Shown here piece by piece: positions 51,777 to 61,448 of a DNA stretch of 64,000 bases (the stretch's first letter is position 1; each line of letters starts with the position of its first letter). Source of the stretch: Pontibacter beigongshangensis (GTDB taxonomy: Bacteria > Bacteroidota > Bacteroidia > Cytophagales > Hymenobacteraceae). The notes beneath the pieces were generated by a model. It ran no database searches. It worked only from the letters and a program-made list of their open reading frames with translations, and had not been told where the DNA came from. The position numbers and the translations under genes were made by a program. The DNA lies in assembly GCF_014332515.1 (NCBI RefSeq), contig NZ_VFSD01000010.1:111619-175618 (forward strand), read 5' to 3'.

Positions 51777-54700
51777 TTATTCTACTATCACCTGATCGCG
51801 GAATACAGATTTGCCTGCTTCTACAACATAGATATAAACGCCAGGTTTCAAGTTTGTATTGGTGTATAAAACACTGTGCGTGCCGGCGTTGTAGGTTTTG
51901 TTGTTAGTTAATATGTCTGCCACCTTTGTTCCGTCATAAGCGAACAGCGTAATTTTTACTTTGCTTTTCTCTAGTAAAGTAAACTCAAATGTTGCTGAAC
52001 CTGAGAAGGGGTTAGGGTAAACGATAGCCGTTACCTCTTTCGGTGCAGGAGCATTCCCTTTTGGCGAGAAATTAGCAGTAATTGTTTTGTCGCTGTCCAT
52101 GGTAACGGTAAGTGGGGTAGCCGTGCCACTGGCGCTTCCGCTCCAACCATCAAACTTATAACCTGGTGCAGGGGTTGCTGTCAGTAATACCGTTTCGCCT
52201 GCCGTATAAGTGCCTTGCGAAATATTTACAGTTCCCTGGCCCTGCACTGTCACAGTCAGGTTATAATCGATGCGTGCAAAGTTTGCAGTTACAGATTTGT
52301 CGCCGTTCATGACAAGGCTTAAAGGATTGGTAACACCACTGGCATCCCCGCTCCAACCCGTAAACTGCCAGCCTGCAGCCGGGGTGGCAGTGAGCGTAAC
52401 AGTTGACATGTGGGTGTAGGTGCTGTTGGTAGAGCTAAGGCTTCCCTGTCCGTTCACAGTAGATGTCAGGTTGTACACTATCTCTGTAAAGATGGCCTGT
52501 ACCGTCTTGTCGCCGTTCATGGTTACAGTAACCGGGTTCGCGTTACCTGCCAGGTCGCCGCTCCAGCCGTTAAACTGCCATCCGGTAGCCGGAGTGGCTG
52601 TTAAGGTCACCTCCGATCCTGCCCTGTGTGTGCTGCCGACAGCGTTAAGGCTGCCATTGCCAGTAACAGTCGTAGTCAGCTGATAAGTTATCTCGGTAAA
52701 GGTTGCCACTACTTCTTTGCTGCCACTCATAAGAACCTCAATTGGGTTAGCAGTCCCGCTGGCATCGCCGTTCCAGCCTGCAAATTGCCAGCCATCTGCC
52801 GGTGTAGCTGTAAGCGATATGATTTCACCTTCGTTGAATGTACCGCCTGCGGTTACCTCACCCTGTCCTGCAACCGAAGTGGTTAACTGGTGCTGTATCT
52901 GCGTAAAGTTGGCCCCTATGGCTTTGTTACTGTTCATGGTCACAGCAAGCGGATTATCAGTTCCGGTAGCATCACCGCTCCAGCCGCTAAACTGCCAGCC
53001 TGCTGCCGGTGTGGCTGTAATTTCAGCAGTTGTACCTTCGTCAAAAGACCCGCCTGAAGTTACTTCTCCCTGACCTGTTACAGAAATCGTAAGCTGGTAG
53101 GCTACCGGCTGAGGATCTGTATTGCCTCCGCCATCTAGTTTGCCTACTCCAACTAAGGCAGGTAACGTAGCCGCAAGCGTGCTGGCATCTTCGAGGGTGT
53201 AAGCATAAGGCAGGGTAGTGGCATTCCACCACTCACAATCCGTCTGGGTTATAGAGTTAGCACCTGATGTACCTGTAAACAAGTTGCCTCTTTCGCAGAT
53301 GTTACCTATGCCCGTGAACTTGTCGGTAGCCAGCGGTAATTTTACGTTTTCATATACGTTGTTTTCTACCAGGGCATGAGCGCCCTGACGGGCAGCCATA
53401 CCGTAATCTGTGATGTTTTTCAGGTAGTTGTTGTACATGTGTACTGCTCCCCAACGCAGGCTCGGGTTACGGCCATCGGTGTTCTCGAAATAGTTGTGGT
53501 GGAACGTTACCCTGATCTGTCTGTCAACTGCTTCCGCATTGGAATTGTCTGTGTGGCCGATCAGCACCGTTTTCATGTGGTCGTGGAAGTAGTTCCAGGA
53601 TACGGTCACATAACGGGAGCCATTTTTAATATCGAGCAAGCCATCATAGGTATCTACGCCTATGCCCGCTCCGATTTTGCTGTGGAACTCGTTATGGTCT
53701 ACCCATACGTGCTGACACTCATCAATGGTGAGGGCATCATTCGGATAAAACACCTCATGAATTTTCAGGTTGCGTACGATCACGTTTTTGTAGTTCCTGA
53801 AGTTCAGCCCTACGTTCATCAGCTCGGCAGTGCTGCCAATACCAATTACCGAAACGTTGGCGCCATGCTTTATGGTAACCACCGTAGAAGAAGAAGCCTC
53901 AATTTTGCCGCTGATATAAACAATCTCTGGTGTTGTTTTATTTTCGCGGCTCAAAGCCCAGGTCTGCAGTTGCGCCAGGGTGGAGATCGTAATAATCTGG
54001 CCGCCTTCTCCGCCTGTCGTGGTGGTATAGCCTTCGCCGCTTACAGTGGCAAAACCGGCCATGCCAGCGTTAGAGGGAGCCGGACCAGGATCAGGGTCAG
54101 TCGTTGTTGGTGTGAAGGCTGCCACAACTGCCTTGTTGCCGTTCATAACTACGGAAGCAGTAGCAGAAGTGCCGCTCACGTCGCCGCTCCAGCCTGTAAA
54201 GGTATAGCCGCTTGCTGGTGTGGCTGTAAGCGTAACCTGAGTGCCTTCGGTATAAGTGCCGCCTGCCGGAGATAAAGTTACAGTGCCTCCGTTAGCCGGG
54301 TTGCTCCTGGCTGCCAGAGTATAGGTAACTGGAGCAGGCGTTTCGCCTCCGCCAGAACCAACCTCGTTGCTACAATCAGTGGCCTTTGGTCCGTTTCCGG
54401 TAATTTCTATCCACTCAATATCGCCCATGGCCAGCGATTGAATCACTTCTATTCTGATTTCGTTTACGCCGTTACCCAGCGTTACAGGTACCAGATCGGT
54501 AGTCAGGTACGAGGTGCTGCTGGCTGGTTTAGGGAAAGCCACCGCCTCGTTCACAACAGTGCCATTGATTAGGAGCCTGGCTGTCTCCTGAGCGGAGGAG
54601 CCTCCGCCTGCGTAGCGCCACTGCAGGGTATAGGTTCCGGCTGCAGGTACTTCTACTTTCCAGTTCACGCCTCTGCCGGCGGTGTTAGAAAGGTTAATAG

Positions 54701-57700
54701 TTGGAGTGCTTCCTACCAGCCGTATAGCGCCATCAAATTTGCACAGACCAGTAGCTGCCGTGGCAGAAGCTGAAATGCGTTCCGTTGTGATCTGATAGAA
54801 GTTGGCCACCAGGGTTTTGTTGCCGCTCATGGTTACTTCTGCCGTGTTTGCAGTGCCACTGGCGTCGCCGCTCCAGCCACTGAACAGCCATCCATCAACT
54901 GGTGTAGCCGTTGCCGTTACAGAAGTGCCTACTTCGTAGCTACCGCCTTCAGGAGAGAAGGTTACTGTGCCTCCGTTTTCTGGGTTACTGCTGCCAGAAA
55001 GCGTGTAGATAACAGGAGCAGGTTCTCCGCCTCCGGAACCGATTTCATTGCTGCAATCTGTGGCTACAGGGCTGATGCCGGTTACCTCTATCCACTCGAT
55101 GTCGGCAAAGGCAGCAGCTACCGTTGTTTCGATTCTGATTTCGTTCACCCCTTTGCCTAAAGCCACGGTTACAGGTGCTGTAGTTAGGAAGGAAGTGGAG
55201 CTTGCTGGTTTCGGGAAGGCTACACTTTCCAGTACGGTAGCTTTGTTAACCAGCAGTTTAGCAGTTTCAGCGGCAGACGAGCCACCACCTGCATAGCGCC
55301 AGGTCATGGCATAGCTGCCTGCTGCAGGTACTTCCACCTTCCAGGTAATGCCCTTGGCCGCCGAATTGGAAAGGTTGACCACCTGCACGGAGCCAACGGT
55401 ACGGAAGCTTCCATCGAAGCTGCAAATCCCTGTGGCTGCTGTGGCCGTGTTATCTATCCGTACGGTAGGTCCAGCTGGTGTACCGCCGCCTCCGTTTGTG
55501 GCTGTAAAAGTGGCTCCTGCGCTGGTATTTCCGTTGATGGTTACGGTTGTCGTAGCTGCTGTGCCGCTGGCAGCACCTGTCCAGCTGGTGAATGCGTAGC
55601 CCGTTGCGGCAGTGGCGGTGAGTGTTACTACTTCACCGGCTGCATAGCTGCTCTTGTCCGGATTTCTGGTAATACTGCCACCATTGGCAGGACTGGCAGT
55701 TACCGTTAAAGTAAAGCCGGAAGGAGTTGTTGTGGTACCGTCCGATTCTATGGCTCCCAGATCCGGGGCAGCCCCATTGTACGAAATTCCAGCCGAAGCA
55801 ACGCCAGAATCAATCAGATTGCTTTCGGCAGCTAAATGGAGGAATCCATTTGATATAGGATTTGCATCCGGGCCAGGAGTTAGGGTCTGGAACGAGGCAG
55901 TGGTTACATTAAAAGTAGAGGCTCCATTGGTGAAAGAGTTAGGGCCTGCCATTGTGCCAACTACCTTGTCGTTGGAAGCTGATTGGAAAGACAGGTTATT
56001 CTTAAACACATGGGTGCCGGTTTCGAACGTGAAATTTCGCTGCGCGTTCTTATAAGCGGTGTTATTGGTCATCTCGATGGAGCCTGTGTTCCGGTTATAA
56101 GTAAAGCCATGCTTGCCATTGTTGAAGGCAATACATCTTCTTACAATGTGGTTCACAGCGATATCCTCGCCACCGAGTTTGAAGCCATTTTTGTCGCCGT
56201 TTCCGGAAGTGCCGCCTGTGGTAAGCGTGCCGTTGCTGTGAGCGATGCAATCTTCCAGCGTTACAGCACCAATAGGGCCTGTATCAGTTTTAGTGTACAA
56301 ATCCCAGCCATCATCAATGTTGTGGTGCGCTACACAGCCTCTGAACACGTTTCCGGGTCCGGTGGTTAGCTTAGCAGCAAAGCCGTCAGCGTTCTCGTTG
56401 CCGGAATCCCTGTTGTCGTATGACTCGCAGTTCAGGATCAGGTTGTTAGATGGCCATTCTGCCACCGTAGCTGTTGAGGAATAACGGCCCAATTGCAGAC
56501 CAGTGTCCTTATTACGACGGGTAATGGTGCTCTCAACGGTGTTGTTGTTGCCACCAATGAAAATGCCGTTGTCACCGGCCTCCTCTACGATCAATCCTTT
56601 CACGTGCCAGTAATTACCGTTTAAGGTAAGGCCTCTGTTGCTGGATAATTCTGCCTGAGCCGAGAAGTTCAGCACGGGCACTTCGCCCTGGTAGGCAAAC
56701 AGGCGCTTTGGAGCACCAGGAGCACCATCGTTGCCACGGGCGATGTTAATGCCAACAGGCTCGTTGTATACACCGCCTCTCAGGTAAATATAATCGCCGG
56801 GAGCTGCCTGGACGATGGCATGCTGTATGCTTCTGAAAGGACTATCGATAGTGCCGGTACCGGCATCATCGCCAGTGAGAGAAACATAATACTTGGTTCC
56901 GGTCGTGCTGCCGTCATCACCGCTGCCGGCACCGCCACCATCTCCGCCGCCATCATTCCCGCCTGGGTTGGTTTGGGTAAAGGCAGCAGCAATGGTTTTG
57001 TTGCTGGTCATGCTGATGGTTAGTGGATTAGAAGTGCCAGTAGCACCGCCGCTCCAGCCACTGAACTCCCATCCGGAAGCAGGCGTAGCATGGAGGCTAA
57101 CAGAAACTCCTTCGGCATATATACCGCCTGAAGGACTCACTGTGCCTTGCCCGGTTACAGAAGTGGTAAGCTGGTAGGTGACAGGTTGCGGCTGCGGGTC
57201 CGATCCGCCTTCAGCGTATACATCGATCACGCCAACACCAGCATACTGCTCCACAATAGACGGAACTTCTTCAGCGGTATGTAGCGCATGGGCATAGGCG
57301 TAGGGAATATTAGAGACACAGGCGCCCAGCTCTTTTTCATCAGACGTGTATTTAAAAGGGCTGTTGACCAGTACGTTGCCGGAGATATCGCCATACCCCA
57401 CCACGCTGCTGTAGGCCGACACGTAGGGGTTGTTGACATTCAGGAAGTAGTTGTTCTCTATTTTAAGGCAGGCACCTATCCTGGAGTTGATGGCTGTTTC
57501 TACCACGTCTTTGTAGTAGTTGTTGAAAACGTGGCCGTTGCCGCCTCTAAAGAGAGGAAGGCGGGAGTTCAGGTTGCGGAAGTAGTTGTGGTGGTAGGTG
57601 ATTTTCCTGTCGTAGGTGTCGCTTTCGGAGCTGCCGGAGAGGCTGGCTTTCCAGCTGTCGTGCAGGTAGTTCCAGGAGAAGGTGATGTACTCCGACTCTG

Positions 57701-58358
57701 CTTTTGCATCCAACAGGGCATCGTAATAGTCTTTGCCTACACTCTGATAGTCGTTGTAAAGCTCGCAATGGTCTATCCAGATGTGGTCGGCAGGGCCTTC
57801 GATGCTTATGCAGTCTTTGTCGCCGATGCGCACATGGTGCACTTTCACGTTGCGGACAATAACGTTGCTGGCTTTGTATATTTTAATGCCGATCCCATCG
57901 AATTCGCCGCTGGTTCCTATGCCCAGGATGGAAACGTCTTTCAGTTCCTTTACATCTATCTTGCTTAAGCCTGGCGAGTTTTCAGGTGTGATTTTTCCGG
58001 CAACGTAGATCGTTAAGGGCACTGTTTCTTTCTTTTTAGCGTTCAAGGCGGCCTGCAGTTCTGTGCCGGTTGTAACGGTAATGTTCCGTCCTCCCGCTCC
58101 GCCGGTTGTGCCGCCGGTTAAGGTGGCATATCCGACCAAACTGAAATCAATGGCCCCGGAAGGGAGATTGGTCGCGTATCCTATGTTATTAGCTGCGCTT
58201 AGACCTGCCTTGGGACTGTCCGGAGGATTAGTGGGCGAATGGGTTGAGGGAGCCGGCTTCAGCCAATTAGCAGAAGCAACTCCATTGCCAGAGGCAGCGG
58301 AAGCATAATTGCTTCCGAGGTAAGCGAAAAATGTGAGTAGGAATACAAATATTCTCAT
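51777..58358 (-). CDS. Giant multidomain pectate lyase PL1-PL9-PL1 with T9SS sorting domain
   Basis: 2193 residues. Signal peptide at 1-21 (ending NYASA). A PL1 domain (about 53-383; VGYATLTGGTTGGAGG, IWIDHCELYND, NSRLPLFRGG), one InlB-type beta repeat (about 390-467), a PL9-type beta-helix (about 483-880; KYYVSLTGDDAGTGT, NADGFAAK, CVAHHNIDDGWDLYTK), a second repeat, a CBM35/CBM6-like domain (about 963-1097), a third repeat, a second such domain (about 1190-1327), a fourth repeat, a second PL1 (about 1428-1745; GFATVSGEGYTTTTGG, VWVDHNEFHS, DGRNPSLRWG), five tandem repeats (about 1750-2100) with GWSGDASGT-type cores, and a type A T9SS domain (YPNPFSGSATFEF to the end). It should be secreted or surface-bound and cleave homogalacturonan with three catalytic units. 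The repeats are probably spacers. Confidence 0.93.
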   Translation of the reverse strand: MRIFVFLLTFFAYLGSNYASAASGNGVASANWLKPAPSTHSPTNPPDSPKAGLSAANNIGYATNLPSGAIDFSLVGYATLTGGTTGGAGGRNITVTTGTELQAALNAKKKETVPLTIYVAGKITPENSPGLSKIDVKELKDVSILGIGTSGEFDGIGIKIYKASNVIVRNVKVHHVRIGDKDCISIEGPADHIWIDHCELYNDYQSVGKDYYDALLDAKAESEYITFSWNYLHDSWKASLSGSSESDTYDRKITYHHNYFRNLNSRLPLFRGGNGHVFNNYYKDVVETAINSRIGACLKIENNYFLNVNNPYVSAYSSVVGYGDISGNVLVNSPFKYTSDEKELGACVSNIPYAYAHALHTAEEVPSIVEQYAGVGVIDVYAEGGSDPQPQPVTYQLTTSVTGQGTVSPSGGIYAEGVSVSLHATPASGWEFSGWSGGATGTSNPLTISMTSNKTIAAAFTQTNPGGNDGGGDGGGAGSGDDGSTTGTKYYVSLTGDDAGTGTIDSPFRSIQHAIVQAAPGDYIYLRGGVYNEPVGINIARGNDGAPGAPKRLFAYQGEVPVLNFSAQAELSSNRGLTLNGNYWHVKGLIVEEAGDNGIFIGGNNNTVESTITRRNKDTGLQLGRYSSTATVAEWPSNNLILNCESYDNRDSGNENADGFAAKLTTGPGNVFRGCVAHHNIDDGWDLYTKTDTGPIGAVTLEDCIAHSNGTLTTGGTSGNGDKNGFKLGGEDIAVNHIVRRCIAFNNGKHGFTYNRNTGSIEMTNNTAYKNAQRNFTFETGTHVFKNNLSFQSASNDKVVGTMAGPNSFTNGASTFNVTTASFQTLTPGPDANPISNGFLHLAAESNLIDSGVASAGISYNGAAPDLGAIESDGTTTTPSGFTLTVTASPANGGSITRNPDKSSYAAGEVVTLTATAATGYAFTSWTGAASGTAATTTVTINGNTSAGATFTATNGGGGTPAGPTVRIDNTATAATGICSFDGSFRTVGSVQVVNLSNSAAKGITWKVEVPAAGSYAMTWRYAGGGSSAAETAKLLVNKATVLESVAFPKPASSTSFLTTAPVTVALGKGVNEIRIETTVAAAFADIEWIEVTGISPVATDCSNEIGSGGGEPAPVIYTLSGSSNPENGGTVTFSPEGGSYEVGTSVTATATPVDGWLFSGWSGDASGTANTAEVTMSGNKTLVANFYQITTERISASATAATGLCKFDGAIRLVGSTPTINLSNTAGRGVNWKVEVPAAGTYTLQWRYAGGGSSAQETARLLINGTVVNEAVAFPKPASSTSYLTTDLVPVTLGNGVNEIRIEVIQSLAMGDIEWIEITGNGPKATDCSNEVGSGGGETPAPVTYTLAARSNPANGGTVTLSPAGGTYTEGTQVTLTATPASGYTFTGWSGDVSGTSATASVVMNGNKAVVAAFTPTTTDPDPGPAPSNAGMAGFATVSGEGYTTTTGGEGGQIITISTLAQLQTWALSRENKTTPEIVYISGKIEASSSTVVTIKHGANVSVIGIGSTAELMNVGLNFRNYKNVIVRNLKIHEVFYPNDALTIDECQHVWVDHNEFHSKIGAGIGVDTYDGLLDIKNGSRYVTVSWNYFHDHMKTVLIGHTDNSNAEAVDRQIRVTFHHNYFENTDGRNPSLRWGAVHMYNNYLKNITDYGMAARQGAHALVENNVYENVKLPLATDKFTGIGNICERGNLFTGTSGANSITQTDCEWWNATTLPYAYTLEDASTLAATLPALVGVGKLDGGGNTDPQPVAYQLTISVTGQGEVTSGGSFDEGTTAEITATPAAGWQFSGWSGDATGTDNPLAVTMNSNKAIGANFTQIQHQLTTSVAGQGEVTAGGTFNEGEIISLTATPADGWQFAGWNGDASGTANPIEVLMSGSKEVVATFTEITYQLTTTVTGNGSLNAVGSTHRAGSEVTLTATPATGWQFNGWSGDLAGNANPVTVTMNGDKTVQAIFTEIVYNLTSTVNGQGSLSSTNSTYTHMSTVTLTATPAAGWQFTGWSGDASGVTNPLSLVMNGDKSVTANFARIDYNLTVTVQGQGTVNISQGTYTAGETVLLTATPAPGYKFDGWSGSASGTATPLTVTMDSDKTITANFSPKGNAPAPKEVTAIVYPNPFSGSATFEFTLLEKSKVKITLFAYDGTKVADILTNNKTYNAGTHSVLYTNTNLKPGVYIYVVEAGKSVFRDQVIVE

Positions 58359-58441
58359 AAATGTTGATTTAAATGGTGAAAACTAAAACCAATAGATCCT
58401 AAAGTTTCTGCTCATCAGCCTCCTTTCTTTTGTTAGTACTG

Positions 58442-58457
58442 TTGCCAACCTTGGCGC
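58442..58457. promoter_or_regulatory. TTGCCAAC palindrome before giant lyase
   Basis: TTGCCAACCTTGGCGC, a relative of TTGCCAACGTTGGCAT before susC (17571-17586). It lies 84 bp before the lyase start. Confidence 0.4.
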
Positions 58458-59146
58458 CAGGAGTATCTTATTATATTGCCTTGCACAGGCAAAGTGACTT
58501 GTTAAAGTAATTTCGCCTCAGAGGAGAGGCTACAGCTATGACAAAGAATAGCCTGGGCTTTGTTTTAAGAAAAAACAAGCCTCGCGCGTGATGGAATGAT
58601 TTACCAAATGCTTAGGAGTCAGAGCGGATCCGATAGCTGTACTGCTTATAGCCGCTTCCTGGTAGCCCGAAAGCCTGGTCTGGTTTTAGCCAGCACAACT
58701 GAATGTGAAATGGGAGTGCACTTAATAGAAAGAGGTGCTTTTGTTTCGTTGCATAAGTTGGCTTGCTTCCAAGTGGGTAACCGGAAAAGTGGGTGCATGC
58801 CGCTTAACTGAGACATTGCAGAGAAGCTGCCAAAAACTGGAGTAAAGTAAAGTTGCTCTCATAGTAAACTGTTTATAGTGATTTCTAAACCTGAAGAATT
58901 ACATCAGCTACATCTAAATAACCAGCCTTAGCTCATTTCAGGCTGCACCTTGCTTCTGGATGAGGATCTTGAGGTCATCAAACGGGCAGGATGAAGGGCA
59001 ATCGAATGCACAGGCTTTATGAATGAAATATGCCACCCAAACATTGAGGAAATCTAAGAATAAGAAGTTTATATATAAAATACTGAAGCTGATACTGCAA
59101 AAACAAACTGAGTATACTAAACGGCAAAGGAAAAGACAAGAACTTA

Positions 59147-59173
59147 TGTGCAATCGATTGCGCATATGCGCAA
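59147..59173. promoter_or_regulatory. LacI-type box overlapping a second palindrome
   Basis: TGTGCAATCGATTGCGCA (59147-59164) fits the LacI-type box TGCAATCG-N-TTGC. It overlaps a perfect palindrome TTGCGCATATGCGCAA (59158-59173). It could serve the giant lyase, GH51, or both. Confidence 0.5.
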
Positions 59174-59850
59174 AAAAATATTGGTAACTCTCCTTTCTAA
59201 TACTGCTTTTGCGTTTGATAGTGTAAATATATACGATAAATTTTATGAAGCAAACTAACATTAGTTAAAATTAAAATTAGTAAGTGAATATTAGTGAATT
59301 GTGGGTTAATGGAACAAAAATATGGGTGACCAAAAGGGTAAGATGATACTACAGGATTTATATTTGAGACGATGAAACCACTTTACTGCCTGATTTTTAG
59401 TTCAATAAAAGCCACGGCAGACGAGTGCTTTAGCTTGATCCATCCTTGATGCCTGCTTGCCTGTATGATGGCAACTAGAAAGCGGTTGCTACCCTTGTTG
59501 GTAGGCGCTTGCAAAAACGAAAAATAATAAGAACTTTCCCGGGCAAAAATACCCAGTAGAACGTAAACCCTTCAAACTTCAGGCAGTTAACTTTCCTGAG
59601 GCCTTGCTTAGGGCAATAAGCCGTTAGTTTCTAGGGACGTGCGCATTTAATTAATTTCTTGATAGAATAATTAGCTTTTGTTCTTATTTAATAGTGTGAG
59701 CAATAATATTTTATCTGAAAAAGTGAAGAACGATTGTTTGTTAATTTGCTTTTTTATATTTAAGTGTTAAACTTACATTTATAATCGGTCGCCCGTTAAT
59801 TTAATTACTGTGGCGGGTGTATTTTACCTAATCGTTAAAACTTAACCAAT

Positions 59851-61392
59851 ATGAAAAAAAGACTGCTCAGTTTTTTCCTTTTTGTTGTAAGCCTTTCTGT
59901 CTCTGCACAGAGCACGGCCACACTGTCTGCTCAAACTGACCCTGAACGGGTAATTAACCGGCACATATATGGGCACTTTGCCGAGCATCTGGGCCGGAGC
60001 ATCTATGGCGGCTTTTATGTGGGCGAAGACAACAAGAAGATCCCCAACACTGCCGGTGTACGCAACGATGTGATAGAGGCTCTTAAAAGATTGAAAGTGC
60101 CCAACCTGCGCTGGCCCGGAGGCTGCTTTGCCGACACCTACCACTGGAAGGATGGCATCGGTCCTAAAAAAGATCGCCCTACTATTGTGAATACCTGGTG
60201 GGGTGGGGTAACTGAGAACAACAGCTTTGGGACCCACGATTTCCTGAACATGTGCGAACTGCTGGGCGCAGAGCCATACCTGGCCGGCAATATGGCCAGT
60301 GGCACTGTGCAGGAACTGATAGACTGGGTGCAGTATGTGAATTTTGATGGCGAAAGCCCTATGTCGAAGCTGCGCAGGGAGAATGGCCGCGAAAAGCCGT
60401 GGAATGTAACTTACTGGGGTGTAGGGAATGAGGCCTGGGGCTGCGGCGGCAACATGACAGCCGAATATTACGCCAATGAGTACCGCAAGTATGCCACGTT
60501 TATGGCTGGCTGGTCGAATGATAAGAATATTTTCAGAATTGCCTCTGGCGCGAACTCAGCTGATTACAACTGGACTGAAGTACTGATGAAGAACATTCCG
60601 CATAATATGCTGGAAGGCGTGGCCCTGCACCATTATGCTGTGATCGACTGGAACAAGAAAGGTCCGGCGAAAGATTTTACGGAGCAGCATTATTTTGCCA
60701 CTATGAAAAGTGCTCTGTTTATGCAGGAACTTGTAGACAAGCACACTGCCATTATGGACAAGTATGATCCTAAGAAGCGTGTGGCCCTGGTGGTGGATGA
60801 GTGGGGCGGTTGGTACGAAGTGGAGCCAGGCACAAATCCCGGTTTCCTGTATCAGCAGAACACCATGCGCGATGCCATGATAGCAGGCGTGACCCTGAAC
60901 ATCTTCAACAACCACAGCGACCGGATCAGGATGGCCAACCTGGCGCAGACCATTAATGTGCTGCAGGCTGTTATTCTGACAGAGGAGGAAAAAATGATCC
61001 TGACCCCGACCTACCACGTCATGGAGATGTACAATGTGCACCAGGATGCATTTTATCTGCCGCTCACTGTTAAGACCACAGATTATACATTAGGTAAGGA
61101 GAAACTGCCGGCCATATCTGGTTCTGCCTCAAAAGACAAGAACGGAGCCACCCATATTACGCTCGTAAACATAGATCCTAAAAAGGGACAAGACATTACT
61201 GTTAGCATCGACGGGGCCAAATTCAAGTCTGTCACTGGCCGGGTACTGGCCTCCAAGAACATACAGGACCATAACACTTTCGACAAGCCGGATAACATTA
61301 AGCCTGTAAACTTTAAAGGAGCTAACCTGAAAGGCAACACCCTGACCGTGAAAATGCCTGCTGGTTCTGTCGTAGCGCTGCAACTGAAGTAG
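59851..61392 (+). CDS. GH51 alpha-L-arabinofuranosidase
   Basis: 513 residues with a signal peptide ([17 protein letters not shown]). GH51 features: [38 protein letters not shown], acid/base in [13 protein letters not shown] (Glu near 195), nucleophile in [15 protein letters not shown] (Glu near 315), and the C-terminal beta-sandwich. It releases L-arabinose from arabinan, arabinoxylan or arabinogalactan. It heads a plus-strand run with two GH43-type genes, which together look like an arabinan set. Downstream, a strong terminator hairpin overlaps the start region of the next gene. Confidence 0.95.
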   Translation: MKKRLLSFFLFVVSLSVSAQSTATLSAQTDPERVINRHIYGHFAEHLGRSIYGGFYVGEDNKKIPNTAGVRNDVIEALKRLKVPNLRWPGGCFADTYHWKDGIGPKKDRPTIVNTWWGGVTENNSFGTHDFLNMCELLGAEPYLAGNMASGTVQELIDWVQYVNFDGESPMSKLRRENGREKPWNVTYWGVGNEAWGCGGNMTAEYYANEYRKYATFMAGWSNDKNIFRIASGANSADYNWTEVLMKNIPHNMLEGVALHHYAVIDWNKKGPAKDFTEQHYFATMKSALFMQELVDKHTAIMDKYDPKKRVALVVDEWGGWYEVEPGTNPGFLYQQNTMRDAMIAGVTLNIFNNHSDRIRMANLAQTINVLQAVILTEEEKMILTPTYHVMEMYNVHQDAFYLPLTVKTTDYTLGKEKLPAISGSASKDKNGATHITLVNIDPKKGQDITVSIDGAKFKSVTGRVLASKNIQDHNTFDKPDNIKPVNFKGANLKGNTLTVKMPAGSVVALQLK

Positions 61393-61448
61393 CAGCCTTA
61401 GTATGCTGTGGCAGTATGTTTTGTTGATAACATCTAAGAAGAATCATC

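Larger units (their letters stand above)
58359..59850. other. Divergent regulatory spacer between giant lyase and GH51, 1.5 kb
   Basis: Contains TTGCCAACCTTGGCGC (58442-58457), overlapping palindromes at 59147-59173, and an AT-rich leader before GH51 with a possible Bacteroidota -7 element TACATTTA at 59774. The small frames at 58596-58811 and 58938-59261 show no gene-like features. Unlike most long spacers here, it has no dispersed CTCCGGAG repeat. Confidence 0.6.

Noticed and set aside
53376..54275. 299-codon plus-strand frame inside the giant lyase
   Set aside because: Antisense shadow of the second PL1 domain and a repeat; no independent support.
58596..59261. Small open frames in the giant lyase/GH51 spacer
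   Set aside because: No signal, domain or coupling to neighbours; the region holds regulatory palindromes and is AT-rich.
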